64,000 bases of DNA from Dichotomocladium elegans. Lineage: Eukaryota; Mucoromycota; Mucoromycetes; Mucorales; Lichtheimiaceae. Positions 45,424-56,670 of the stretch are shown here, piece after piece (the stretch's first letter is position 1; each line of letters starts with the position of its first letter). The notes under the pieces were generated by a model. The model saw only the letters and a program-made list of their open reading frames with translations, made no database searches and had not been told where the DNA came from. The translations under genes and the position numbers were made by a program. The stretch spans positions 2,170,001-2,234,000 of the forward strand of contig JAIXMN010000001.1 of the NCBI GenBank assembly GCA_025716815.1, read 5' to 3'.

Positions 45424-45495
45424 TTGAGCTAAGTAGTGCCACAGTTATCTCTCTTCTTTCTTTCTTTCTATTTTAATATACTTAAAAACCGTACC

Positions 45496-46693
45496 ATGGA
45501 TATCTCTTCCATCATCAATGAAACCGACGAACGTTTTATGTGGTCCACCAGCACCAAAATCTATAAGATGCCTGATCCACCAACTGAATGGACACCGGCA
45601 TCCACAGCCTATCGCAATAGACATGAAGGAGGCAGCATCTCGTCATTTTCTTCTTCACTACCACCTAACTCGCCGCCATCCCTCTCGTCCGATGAAGAGT
45701 GTCGTTCTCAGAGCACTAAAGTTTTTCAGTTCCACATGGAACGATCCAAGGCAATACCTGTCACCAGGGCCAGGGTAATCCATCAGCAACGTCTGTCGTC
45801 GAAAAAACCAAGCACAAGAGTTGTTGAGCAGCCGACAATGACGATCACGTCAGCCCTTGCATCCTTTAGCACGCCGCAGACGCCGCAGGCCGTGCCTCGA
45901 CACCAGCCACGACCTCGTACAAAACAGACACCTGTCCGAAGCATCGATCCTAAAAATTCAGAAGGCGCATTTAGTTTACTGATTGGTCCCGTCCAAATCA
46001 CCCAGCTCAAAAACCAGCTGCTTGTACCGTCGCAGCAGCAACAGCAACATCATCAACAGCAGCGGAAGCGGTGTATTTCCAACGTAGACCCAGATGACGA
46101 TAAAAACGATAAGCACATGACTCAACAGCCAACAAACCTTGGAAAAGAGAATAATCAACAACAACAGCAACAGCAACACATGACAGTCAAGACATCTAGC
46201 GCGGATCGTCACATGAAGAAGGCGAAAACAGAAGCAGCGGCTGCATACGACACCATCGCCATACATGAACCCGAGTCCTTAGTATTTGATCCTGAATGGA
46301 TTCCTCGTATGGATGCCTTCACCGAGAGGCCCTTGCGGGTGGTCTGGAAAGGTAGATAATAAATATTCATACCACGCTAGCTATATTAAATACTAATCGA
46401 TTGTCTATTATTATCCAGGTACACCGCTCAACATTGAAAAGTATGAGTACTACGATAAGCTTCACCCTGGCGAGGTCGCCATTGCCTCGACCCTGCGTCT
46501 CCTGCCAGAACAGTACATCCGCTGCAAGCGTGTCCTTGTGCTTGCCGCACAGGAGGCAGCCAAAGAAAATACACCATTCCGCAAGTCGGAGGCGCAGAAG
46601 TTGTGCCGTATCGACGTTAACAAAGTCAGCACACTCTGGAGTACCTTTGGCAAGCTAGGATGGTTAGGCCCTCGATGGTCTGGCAATCGCTAA
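45496..46693 (+). CDS. SWIRM-domain protein (Fun19-like, 376 aa)
   Basis: Exons 45496-46351 and 46419-46693. The C-terminal 95 residues form a SWIRM domain (PLNIEKYEYYDKLHPGEVAI, then LRLLPEQYIRCKRVLVLAAQ, FRKSEAQKLCRIDVNKVSTL and a terminal GWLGPRW), a helical DNA/nucleosome-associated module. The rest is low complexity: Ser/Pro-rich, Thr/Pro-rich, two polyQ runs and a basic KKAKTE stretch, resembling a nuclear localisation signal. The layout (disordered N-terminus plus a terminal SWIRM) matches yeast Fun19/YOR338W, whose molecular role is unclear. A nuclear role is inferred. A TGTATATA element lies 333 nt after the stop. Confidence 0.88.
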
Positions 46694-47741
46694 AATATTA
46701 TTACAAACCTGTACATAGCAAACGGCGTGCAAGTGCCCACGCTTCTCCGTCTTGTCACCCACTCATTCATCTACTCGGTCGTCTTCCTCTTCTCTATTCC
46801 GTCACGCTCCTTCACATTCGCTCATTCCAATTCAAGACTCACCCGTCCAAACAAAATACACAAACATGCGCACGCCCTTCATACCCAATCATGCTGAGAA
46901 TCTATTAACTACCCTCAATGCCTGCTGCTGCTTACTATACACACACATTTATCTATTCCTCACAATTCCTTGCTGTTTCCCTACGCTACGCCCTCCCTTC
47001 GCTCTCCTGATCCCATTCATAAGATTGTATATAAAAAAGAAACCGAAAGAATAAATCCCAGTTGCAAGGGATAAATGTGAAAATTCTATAGTTACATTTG
47101 TCAATAAGTGCTTGAACAGCTAACTTTCTGCATCCGTCATGTGGATGTACGGGCTCGTCTCTTTTGTGTCACTCTTACGCGCTATAAAAAGATGAAGCAG
47201 ACATTCCCTGAGTGTCTAGGCTTAATGCATGATTGGGGGGGGTTGTGTCCTTGGCAGAAGCCCAACGTCAGGCTATGGCGGACTGATTGACTTTTATCCT
47301 TTTCTCCTCAAAGGCGGGTCTGGACAAAAAGGTTAACTTTTTTTTTGGGGGGGTGTTGGTGAGGACGCTGGTCGCGGTAACGGTTTTGGAGATGATTGGG
47401 AAGCATCCTATTCATCAATGTGTCCTACTTCAAAAACCCGCCATAAACTCAGATTGTCATAAGCCCATGATCTATTGATAGGGCGTACAATTGTGGTCGA
47501 AAGAGTAGCTGTGCATTCAGGCTTATTTGTTTACATTTCTTTGTGTAGGAAAGACAGAGAGAGAAAATCACCCGGGTAACCATGCGGGTGACCTAAAAAA
47601 AAAAGCCAATCCATCACTCTTTTCTTGTCTCTTCTTTTCTCCATCTCTGTCTCAAGCAAACAGCTGCAATCAGCAAGTTTGAGCAATTCCATTTGTATTC
47701 CCAAACGAGAGTGAAAGAAAGCACATTTCGGCATTATAGCG
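46694..47741. other. Intergenic SWIRM 3' region / GT62 promoter
   Basis: No gene seen. TGTATATA at 47026-47033 is a possible PUF site if the 3' UTR extends that far. Poly-G and poly-T runs lie near 47236 and 47338-47354. Confidence 0.45.
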
Positions 47742-49014
47742 ATGACACCTCGGCTGATTTGCAGGCGACTTATTTTGATTTCCACAGTGCTGACAACATT
47801 TGTGATCCACCTGTATACCACTTTGCTGGAACAGGTTCCGACACAACTATGCAGCTCGAGATCCTTCGATGGTCAGGATATCAACCATTACCGGGACGGG
47901 CATGGTCCTAATAATGAGAGCTCAGTTCCGCCTGTCAACCACACCCACTATTACCTCAATCTAAATAGCCTTCATGCAACACCCAATGCGCCACTTCTTG
48001 TGTTGACACCTGTCCTGCGGCGCGACCGAGAATATATTGAGCGGTTCTTTGATTTGCTCGGCCGCACCACCTATCCAGCTCATCTGATCTCCGTTGCGTT
48101 TCTCGTGACAGATCCGAATCTCCGGCAACCGATTGAAGCAGCCATTGCGCGCTACTACGATAGCAAGCGGGGATGGCTGCGGCCCTCGTCCACATCTTGG
48201 TCACCCCTCTCGAATCACCGGTCGTCGTTCTTGTCGTCACCAACGTCCTTTGCCCGGATCGACGTGTATGAACGGTTTTACCGATTCGAGCGGGACAGGG
48301 CGTACGCCCGGTCCCAGATGGCACGGATGCGGAACTTTCTTCTCGCTTCGGCGCTCAGGGATCATCACGCCTGGGTGGCGTGGGTGGACATGGACATCGT
48401 GGACTACGATCCGTCAATCTTTGAAAACCTGATGCGGCACGATGTGGATGTTATCGTTCCCAACGCACTTCTCCACCGTCCCCAGGACAACGCCTTCTGG
48501 GCGTACGATCGGAACAACTGGGCTGAGACGGACGAATCGCTTCTGAGACAGATATACATGGATGAAGACGAGCTTGTTATGGAAGGTGAGCTTGAGATAC
48601 AATAACAGGTGCATACATAATAGGAGAAAGGGTGACACTTTTTCTCATGTAGGCAATAATGAACTTTCCCCAAGACGCTCCCTGGTAATGTCTCCCTGTC
48701 TCTCCCTTTTTCTCTCTATACATGTGTCCATGGGGATTGGCTGCTTTATATTCATTGTTTTTCCATTATTACTAATACGATAGATGGTGGATATGCCGAC
48801 CCATCTCGGAATTGACCATCGGGTGCCGTTAGACGGGACCGGTGCGACCTTCATGGTCGTCAAATCCAATGTACACCGAGAAGGTGCCAACTTTCCGGCG
48901 TTTGTATACAAGCACCAACTCGAATCGGAGGCGTTTGGAAAGGTCGCGAATGCGCTTGGGTTCTCTGTGTATGGCGTCCCAGGATGTAAGATCTTTCACG
49001 CCGAGCGTATATAA
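47742..49014 (+). CDS. GT62 mannosyltransferase (Mnn9/Anp1/Van1 family, 368 aa)
   Basis: Exons 47742-48585, 48653-48684 (32 nt) and 48784-49014. The family forms the Golgi mannan polymerase complexes that build the alpha-1,6-mannan backbone of N-glycans. Seen: a type II signal anchor (about residues 8-30; LILISTVLTTFVIHLYTTLL), TPVLRRDREYIERFFDLL, ARIDVYERFYRFERDRAYAR, RMRNFLLASAL, the DxD-like metal motif WVDMDIVDYD (about 215-223), VIVPN and, across the 32-nt exon, NNELSPRRSLMVDMPTHLG, then PLDGTGATFMVVKSNVHREG. The micro-exon restores a segment aligning with Mnn9 GYAEYPTGRALMADM, so it is well supported. Which of Mnn9, Anp1 or Van1 it matches best is not resolved. Confidence 0.88.
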
Positions 49015-50170
49015 ATAATTGTCACATGCTGTAGGCATCTCTTTTTCTCAGCGTCATTGCAATATTACCTCACCATCAAAATGTCTTTGCTGCGCTGCTG
49101 ATCCATGTTTGTTCTTTCTCTTCCAACACCTCCCTTTTTTTTTCTTCAAGCGTTTGAGGGAAGGGACCCTTGAGCCCTGGATGTTACACATAATTCATAC
49201 CCACGCAGGTCGATCGAGACTGGCAGGGAAATAGAGAATGTATGTTTTACTGTTTGAAAGGTCCTTCCCATGTAGGCTTGGGTATGATACGGCCCAAGAG
49301 CGACAGGGTTGTTCCACGTAAAATTGTAAGGCGAGTCTGCTGGTAAATGATGAGAGGTGCTCTCTCCAAACCTTTTACTATCCGACGTCAGGTTGCATTG
49401 GGGATTATCGATGACCAAAGCAAAGCAGGAGTCCCGGGAGTGTATCGAAAAAAGAAAAATTTCTTGTTTAGGCCCAGCTTCCCTCGCCTTTTTTTTCTTT
49501 TTCTCTCTCCCTGACCTTATTATTAACTATCCATCTGCATCCACCCGTCCCCCCTTTTTTCTCCAAAAGCATGCGACGTGCTTATCGATAACTCTTTGTG
49601 GCATGATGAATATCTAGGAACAAGTACTATGGTATGAAGAAACCTTCTGCCGACTGCCACGGTATGCAGAAGACTGTTCGGAAAAAGAAAGCGAAACCCT
49701 CTTGACCATATTTGTGTCACCTCAGTCGTCTCAATGGGGGGTGCGAAGGTGTGCTGTCATTCACTTCACACAGCTGATCATAAGAAGGAAACAAAATGTG
49801 CACGATAGCTGAGTTGTATGGACTGAAAGATCCCTGCAACTAGCTGGAACGAATTGCACGCCTACCAGCTGAGAATGATGCACATAACGAAGGAGTCTAT
49901 GGAATGGGGGATTATTACGTAGGCAAGCTCTGACCATGCCTGATCCAGTAGTATCTCATTTGCCAAGTGCTGGAACAAATCCGGCCCTTTTTTTGTTATT
50001 GTCGGTAGCCTCCGCCCCGACTCTGCTTTTCACCTCCTTGTTCTTGGTAACCTCCTCCCCCTTTTTTTACCCCTCCTTCGTCGTCTTTGATCTCTGATCG
50101 CCCACTTATTATCACTTCGTCATCCTTCCATCTCTACTACAAGAATTACCATTCTTTCTTGTTATCGCCA
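49015..50170. other. Intergenic GT62 / F-box-WD40
   Basis: About 1.15 kb without a supportable gene; low-complexity pyrimidine tracts near 49490-49560 and 50050-50080. Confidence 0.5.
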
Positions 50171-51960
50171 ATGGATATATGTCGACCGGAAAATCTCAGC
50201 CCACCAGCTACTCCACCCACATTTCTTAATAACGGCTCTCTCGCTGCGGTGCGAGCAACAGCCATTGGGAGCAGGAGCTCAGGGGCAATCTCTAACGGAC
50301 AGCGCCAGCAGCAAACATCGCTGTTGGAAGGAGGAGACAACGGCGCTCAATTGACATCCATGTTTGACGAAGCACAGCTCAACCACCTTCGTCTGCTCAA
50401 ATCCGCCTTCCGGCTTCTCACGGCCCAGGAAAAGCAATTCCTTCTCTATGAGATTATTAACTGCTGCGACAATACTCAGCTCACATACCTCAACAACCTG
50501 ATTGCTCCCCGACTCAAGATTGACTTTCTTAAAGAATTGCCCATAGAAATATCGCTTCATGTACTTTCCTTTATCGATGACCCAAGAACGCTAGCAAGAG
50601 CCTCTTGTGTATCTACGTTCTGGAACTCATTGCTACGGGATGAGGCAACCTGGAAGACGCTATGCATGAAGCACCAGTACCGGCGACGGAATTCGAGCAT
50701 ATGCGGAGGAGAGCTCCTTGCACCACCTCAGCAGCGACTCGATTTTTCATATCGGGAGTACTTCAAACGCAAATATAACATCGCTGCTGCATGGGCCCAC
50801 GGAGGCAGTGTCAATGTCGTCGAGGATGGCTTTGGCGAAGAGCTTGTCACTTCGCTCCAGTTCGATGAAAAGTATGTTGTCGTCGGCTGCGACAATCACC
50901 GAATTGAAGTGTTTGATACAGAGACGGCTCGCAAGGTCAGGACCCTCGAGGGACATGAGGGCGGCGTCTGGGCCTTGCAGTTCAAAGGGGGCGGCAAGAA
51001 CGACCCCAACCGTGTGCTTGTCTCTGGTGGTTGCGATCGGTAAGTGAGGTTGCTGAGCTGGAATAGTTCCTTGTCGATGTGAATTGATGAACCTATCCTA
51101 GAGATGTGCGCGTATGGGACCTTGAAACAGGTCGAATGCGACATATCCTGCGTGGACATACATCGACCATCCGCTGCCTTAAGATGAAGGATAAGCGCAT
51201 TGCCGTGAGCGGCTCGAGAGATGCCACCATGCGTGCGTGGGATATCGAACGGGGTGTGCTCCTTCATCTCTTTCACGGCCATCAGTCCAGTGTCCGATGT
51301 TTGGAGATCAGCGGTGATCTCGTAGCATCTGGCTCCTACGATCACACTGCTCGTGTATGGGATCTACGGACGGGCAGGTGCCTCCATGTGTTGGTGGGTC
51401 ACCACTTGCAGATCTATGCCATTGCATTTGACGGCCAGAAAGTAGTAACTGGCTCACTCGACTCTAACATCCGTGTCTGGTCAACAGAAACTGGCCAATG
51501 CCTAGCAGCGCTTCAGGGCCATACGTCTCTGGTCGGCCACCTCCAGCTGAGTGGGAATATGCTTGTCAGCGGTGGATCGGACGGCTGTCTCCGTGTGTGG
51601 GACCTACAGCATTACGAATGCGTCCAGCAAATATCGGCCCATGATAACTCGATCACATGCCTCCAGTTCGACGATCGACGAATGGTCAGCGCTGGCAATG
51701 ATGGCCGCGTCAAGCTGTGGGATATTCGACAAGGCCATTTTGTGCGCCAGCTCAGCGCTCCCGGAAATACCGTGTGGAAGATCCAATTCAATGATACCAA
51801 AGCCGTCGTGCTTATGCAACGACGGCACGCCAACAATCCATCTCGCAGTAAAACAGTCATGGAAATCCACAACTTTGACGTTCGCGATGAACCTGAGTCT
51901 GACATGCTCTTCTCGTCATCGGCTGCGTCATCCTCATCTTCGATGGATACAGACCAGTAA
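50171..51960 (+). CDS. F-box/WD40 SCF substrate receptor (Cdc4/Pop1/FBXW7-like, 575 aa)
   Basis: Exons 50171-51039 and 51102-51960. Such proteins present phosphorylated substrates (CDK inhibitors, cyclins, transcription factors) to the SCF ubiquitin ligase. Seen: a disordered N-terminus, a helical dimerisation-like segment (LRLLKSAFRLLTAQEKQFLL), the F-box (about 114-163; DFLKELPIEISLHVLSFID) and seven or eight WD40 blades with VRVWDLETGRM, MRAWDIERGVL, ARVWDLRTGRC, IRVWSTETGQC, LRVWDLQHYEC and VKLWDIRQGHF endings. Arginines at RDATMRAWD and DHTARVWDLR fit the phosphodegron pocket of FBXW7/Cdc4. The tail is acidic and serine-rich. The start is the first ATG after a T-rich leader. Confidence 0.92.
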
Positions 51961-52260
51961 GAAGAAGAGTAGCAATAAGATATACATATATATCCATCTG
52001 TGCGATATCCCCCCACTATCTGTCTACCTTACTTTCTTCTTCCTTCATCCGTCACACGCACATGCACATGCACACGCACATACGTTACATCCTCTTCCTT
52101 CCCCTTTGCCATCTTGTACTAATTTCCTTTTCCTTTCTTAATAATATTGCATTATTCCATTTTTTCTTTCCATGCGGACTCCTTAAAAAAAAAAACCTAG
52201 TCGCCCCGTAGTGGGCAGACGTATTTCGTCAGTTCCCTTCCTTCCCCCCCCCAAGAAAAA
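51961..52260. other. Intergenic F-box-WD40 / erv2
   Basis: 300 bp; CA-rich stretch near 52055-52080, no gene seen. Confidence 0.6.
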
Positions 52261-53019
52261 ATGCGTCCCCTCATTTCTGCTGCTCTTTTGACATGCATCA
52301 CTTTTGTAATTACAGTGTCGTACTTTGCAGTCTCCAGAGACAGTCCGGCTGATCAGACCATAGAGCTGTTTAATATGGAGCCGACAGCTCCTCTCTACGA
52401 TGGCCATGTCATTAGTGCGAAGATGAATAACGCCACCATCAAGTCAGTATCCTCGTCATGTTTGCCTGTTGATACACACTCGCTTTAGCTTTCTTTCTAA
52501 TGTGAATTGGGTAGAGCGGAATTAGGCCGATCGTCGTGGAAGGTAATGAAGAGGCGTCATTGGGTATCTTGCTCACACGAGAAGAAAAAATAAACCAAGC
52601 ACGCATTTTTAGCTCCTGCATACCATGGCAGCGCAATACCCAGAGGATCCGACCGAGAATGAGCGAAAAGCTCTTGATCAATTCATTCGACTCTTTTCGA
52701 GGCTTTATCCTTGCGGTGAATGGTAAAAAAATTTAGCAAGAGATGGGGGTGGGTGGAGGATTTGGGCTTACCGGTACGCTGTAGTGCTGCCCATTTCCAG
52801 CTTCTGCTCAAAGACTACCCACCCCAGACATCGTCTCGGGTAGCGGCATCACAATGGCTGTGTGCGGTCCACAACAAGGTGAACGAGCGGCTTCACAAGC
52901 CGATCTTTGACTGTGCTGATATCCAGGAGAAATACCACTGTGGTTGTGAGGAGGAGGAGGAGGACAACCACGATCCGACGACATCCATGTTATTGAATAT
53001 TCCAGGCCTTTCTGGATAA
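52261..53019 (+). CDS. erv2: Erv2-type FAD sulfhydryl oxidase (184 aa)
   Basis: Exons 52261-52442, 52515-52542, 52613-52722 and 52785-53019. Erv/ALR proteins use FAD to pass electrons from thiols to oxygen and so drive disulfide formation. Seen: an N-terminal signal anchor ([20 protein letters not shown]), pointing to the ER as in Erv2, not to mitochondrial Erv1; [20 protein letters not shown] (FAD pocket); the active-site CxxC at C104-C107 (YPCGEC); the FAD-binding [13 protein letters not shown]; and the structural pair in [14 protein letters not shown]. The C-terminus [11 protein letters not shown] is acidic. Exon 2 is only 28 nt. Confidence 0.92.
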
Positions 53020-53155
53020 AACCAATAAAAAAGAAAAAAGGAAACCCCCACCCCCCAAACTCTTCTTTCCCGCCACGTATCGCTTACCAACTTTCCATTC
53101 CGCGCACATACATTCACGTACAAAACCCAGCACTCATTTCCCTTGTTACATTGCC

Positions 53156-53804
53156 ATGGGATTCGTGCCGAAACGTGTTCATTCGCCTTCCGACTTTGAG
53201 CTCATTGACACAGAACATGCTCGAAAGAAATACATTTCGGAGCAATTCGCCAGTGCAATGGCTGCATTGTCTCTCGATCATGGCATGAAGCATGGCGACA
53301 ACGCCACCACAGCCGCTACTGCTGCTGCTGCTCTGCAGCTGCCACCCGAGGAAAAGCAAAAAAAGATGGCCGTCAATCTGATCCGGGCCAATATCAACGG
53401 CAGCCTTCTACCGCTCGAGCAGCGGCTGGGCGATGATAAATTAAGGATACCCGAGTTCATACTTCGACCGCCTCCCTTGACAGCGTATGCAAACAAATGG
53501 CATTCCCATTTAATCTCGCTCACTTGTTGTTTACTACAAAAAACAGAGCGGACCATGTGCGATATTCGGCTCGATATCCAACTGTCAAATGGCGAGTGGC
53601 TACCCCCGCTGAAGAATACAAGGTATGTTGATACGAGGGAATGGAATTAACCAAAAAGTAAAAAAAAAAAAATAAAAAAATGAAAAATAAAAAAAACAAT
53701 GATGGGATCAATGCAAACTTGCCGAGTGGTTTTAGATCGTTCAAGGCCAAGACGAAGACGACGAAGAGATCTGGTCCGAACCCACTGCGATGGATATTGA
53801 TTGA
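53156..53804 (+). CDS. Small orphan protein with acidic tail (157 aa)
   Basis: Not recognised. Exons 53156-53484, 53547-53622 and 53736-53804 join in phase with good GT-AG signals; the last exon ends DEDDEEIWSEPTAMDID. Residues 1-60 are helical-looking and charged (SDFELIDTEHARKKYISEQF), followed by an Ala/Thr run, EEKQKKMAVNLIRANINGSL and RPPPLTAADHVRYSARYPTV. No membrane span or signal peptide. Unspliced reading gives a different and worse C-terminus. The gene starts 136 bp after the erv2 stop on the same strand. Likely a nuclear or cytosolic lineage-restricted protein; function unknown. Confidence 0.65.
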
Positions 53805-54987
53805 AGCCACGTGGCTTCTTGCTTGGTTGCATAAGTAATAAACCCCGTGTACATACCTTTTTTTTTTTCTACTCACCACCTACCTGAAAGAAGGATAGAT
53901 TCCATGATATTCTGTACATGTCTTTTTCTGAACATACTCATTGTCCCTCCTCATAATAGAACCATTTGTCCTTTGGATTAGAGTGAGCATGGCATGCACT
54001 CATTTAATGAATATGGACACACAAACTCGCGCTATACTTCTCTTACTCCCCGCCGAGGGAACCGAAAAGCCTTTATTTCCCGTAATGAAAGGGGGAATAA
54101 GTATGAGCCAAGCAAGACAGAGCGTTTTTGCCTCTTGTTATACGTTCCGGTTATTTATTTATTTATTTATTTTCGCTCTTTCCCTTTCTCCTTGCTCCCT
54201 GGAATTTCATTTCGACTCTACTCGATTTCTCTCTTTGCACTTTTCATGCCACTTTCTGAAAAAAAAATTAGTTATCCAATAGTGAAGCGATCGGGAATGA
54301 TGATTACTAACTTGCATATGAAGAACTGCAGGTTATTCACATGAGCCCTGTAGACCGGCATTAACTTCTATTTTCTTCGGCTTGTATGCACCGACAGGAG
54401 TTTTCCCGAAAAGAATTAAGGTTGATATATATGGGAAGGAGAAAGGGAGGTGTAGGGGAAGCGCGCGCGCGCGCGCGCGCGCGCGAGCAAAGGGTTGGGT
54501 GTCGAGGGGGACGACCTGAGAACGGTAACCCATTCGATAAGCGGATGATCATCAAAGCATGGGAATATCCATGGTGCACCACTCAGATTAAGAGTGACAC
54601 GGTCCCATCAAGCATAACCTAGAGTTCTTGAGATATGGACTGCTTTGCTTTACTTTTGGTCGAGTATTCAACAGGATAACAGGACCGTGTTTGAGACAAT
54701 AAAAGGGAGATAATGATAAATAGAGAGAGAGAGAGAGAGAAAGAAATTGATAAAATAGGCGTACATGATACAATGTAGCATTGAAAGTGGTATGTCCATC
54801 TTTATGTTGTATGGAATTTTAAAGACTAACAATGACGAGGAGTCCTCGAAGAAGGATAAGGGGAAAGAGGATAAAGGTCCAAGAATGTGAAGGATTTTTT
54901 AGAGGTAACAAGTTCTACCCTTTTTTTTCTTTTATTCTCGTCTCTCATTCTCTTCTTCGCTAATATCCAATCAAACACTACAAGTCC
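53805..54987. other. Intergenic region with (GC)n and (GA)n repeats
   Basis: No gene supported. It contains a 25-base alternating GC tract (54461-54485), a (AG)n run (54722-54740) and a TTTA repeat near 54155. Confidence 0.5.
54461..54485. repeat. (GC)12 tract, potential Z-DNA
   Basis: 25 bases of perfect GC alternation inside otherwise AT-rich intergenic DNA, about 500 bp upstream of the LRR F-box gene. Confidence 0.9.
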
Positions 54988-54992
54988 ATGCC

Positions 54993-55031
<39 letters not shown>

Positions 55032-56190
55032 CCATTTCCAAAAAGCCCATGCGGTGTTGTGTATACCCGAATTAGTAAGCCAAATACTTGAACATCTGGT
55101 GGAACCGGGCACTGAGAGCAGCCCAACGTACGCCAATGTGGCGCCTTGTCTCCTCGTCAATCGACTTTGGCATCATTGCGGGGCCAGTGTTGCGTGGCGA
55201 AGCTTCACCTTTGAGAAGCGCTACGAGGATTTTGTCCGCTTCAGCAAGGCCTTTGCTGGACAAAGCCAGCTACCACCCTCCAGCAAGAAAGAAGCGCATA
55301 CGGAGTTGCAGCGGACGACCACCGGCGATGTCATTCGATTTAGCGTATTCAGCTATTTGTTTCCACACGCAAAACATCCGACACCACCCGAGCAATCACA
55401 GCAGGAACACCGTTCGCCGTTGCTCGCGCAATACCAGCAATCGCTGCGGTCCCTGTCGCTACGTAAGCTCAAGGATGAGAGCCTAGGCACGTATCTCGAG
55501 CAGATTGGCGTCCATGCCAGCCGACTGGAGCGGCTGGAGCTCTACATCTGTGACCACATGCGGGATCAAGCCCTGACAGTGTTTGCGCTGCAGGGCCAGC
55601 TGACCCACCTGTCCTTGGCCGGCTGCCACCGCATCACGGACGATGCGATCCAGCAGGTGGCCGAGCACTGTCCCCGGCTCGTGCACCTCGATGTCCGAGC
55701 CTGCGGGAAGATCTCCGACACGGGCATTGCGGCCGTCGCGTATCGTTGTCGACAGCTCAGGCATCTCAATGTCGGACGCATCCGGGAACGGGAGCGGATC
55801 ACAAGCAGATCCATCCTCCTCATCGCAAAATACACGCAGGCCTCGGTCCTCGGCCTCGCCGGGTGCGATATCGACGACGCCTGCATGATCCAAGTGGCTC
55901 GACAGCGCGGCAGCACGCTCGAACGCATCTCCCTCAATTGCTGTCCGCGCATTTCTAACGCAACCCTCAGGGCCTGCGCGGCCTACTGTCCGAAGCTCTC
56001 GGTGCTCGAGCTAAAGGAATGCTACCAGGTCAACGACTGGGAGCTGGTCTTCCTCATGCAATCCAGGCGCAGGGTGCTACTGACCATGTGCGACCAGCAA
56101 GAAAACCTCGCGCAGGCATGGACTGAGCAACGGCAGCAGCAGAAACACCATGGCCAGATGGCGCCGATGAGTACTGCTTTGATCAAATAG
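54988..56190 (+). CDS. F-box-like leucine-rich-repeat protein (Amn1/FBXL type, 400 aa)
   Basis: Single exon. After a polyalanine run coded by a GCA repeat (54994-55030), residues 22-75 resemble an F-box (IPELVSQILEHL, VNRLWHHCGASVAWRSFTF). From about 145 to 375 there are cysteine-containing LRRs: LSLRKLKDESL, LELYICDHMRDQAL, LSLAGCHRITDDAI, LDVRACGKISDTGI, LGLAGCDIDDACM, ISLNCCPRISNATL, LELKECYQVNDWEL. This is the Amn1/FBXL pattern, used by SCF receptors and by the yeast mitotic-exit inhibitor Amn1. The substrate is unknown. The coding sequence is GC-rich with C-ending codons compared with the flanking DNA. Confidence 0.88.
54994..55030. repeat. (GCA)n trinucleotide repeat coding polyalanine
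   Basis: About twelve GCA units at the 5' end of the LRR F-box gene; likely length-polymorphic. Confidence 0.9.
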
Positions 56191-56670
56191 GAAAAAAACA
56201 CAGGGGTTAGGCTCATCCCTGAAACATTTTCTTTTTGTTCTATTATTACGTACTGTATTAAATGGGAAGGGGGATATATTGTGGTCAATAATAAAGGGAA
56301 AAAAAAAAACTTAGAAACCAATAACCATCTATTTGCACAGAGCCACCTAATTGTCTTTTTGCATGTCGTATCATCTCGTTTTAACTTGGCTCAAGGCACA
56401 GAAAGCAGCCGCCAGCCAGCCAGCCAGCCAGCCAGCTGCTAATACTGAACAAACAGAAACCATCGTGCCAGTGATGGCAGGTCTTATGAAGGGCAAGCTA
56501 ACCCTTGGCGGATGTCCCTCACTTCTTTCGAAAAGGGAGAAAATATTCTGCATGGGGGAAAGAAGGGCGGTTGAGTGAAACCAGCTGCAATTTTTTTTTC
56601 TTGACTTTCTGCCTTTCTCTCTCTCTCTCTCTCTCTCTTTCATCCACCCAATGGTAAACAGCATAGGCTA
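56191..56670. other. Intergenic region with AGCC and CT repeats
   Basis: Contains a (CCAG)n run (56411-56436) and a (CT)n run (56616-56638); no gene seen. It precedes the membrane-protein gene. Confidence 0.5.
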
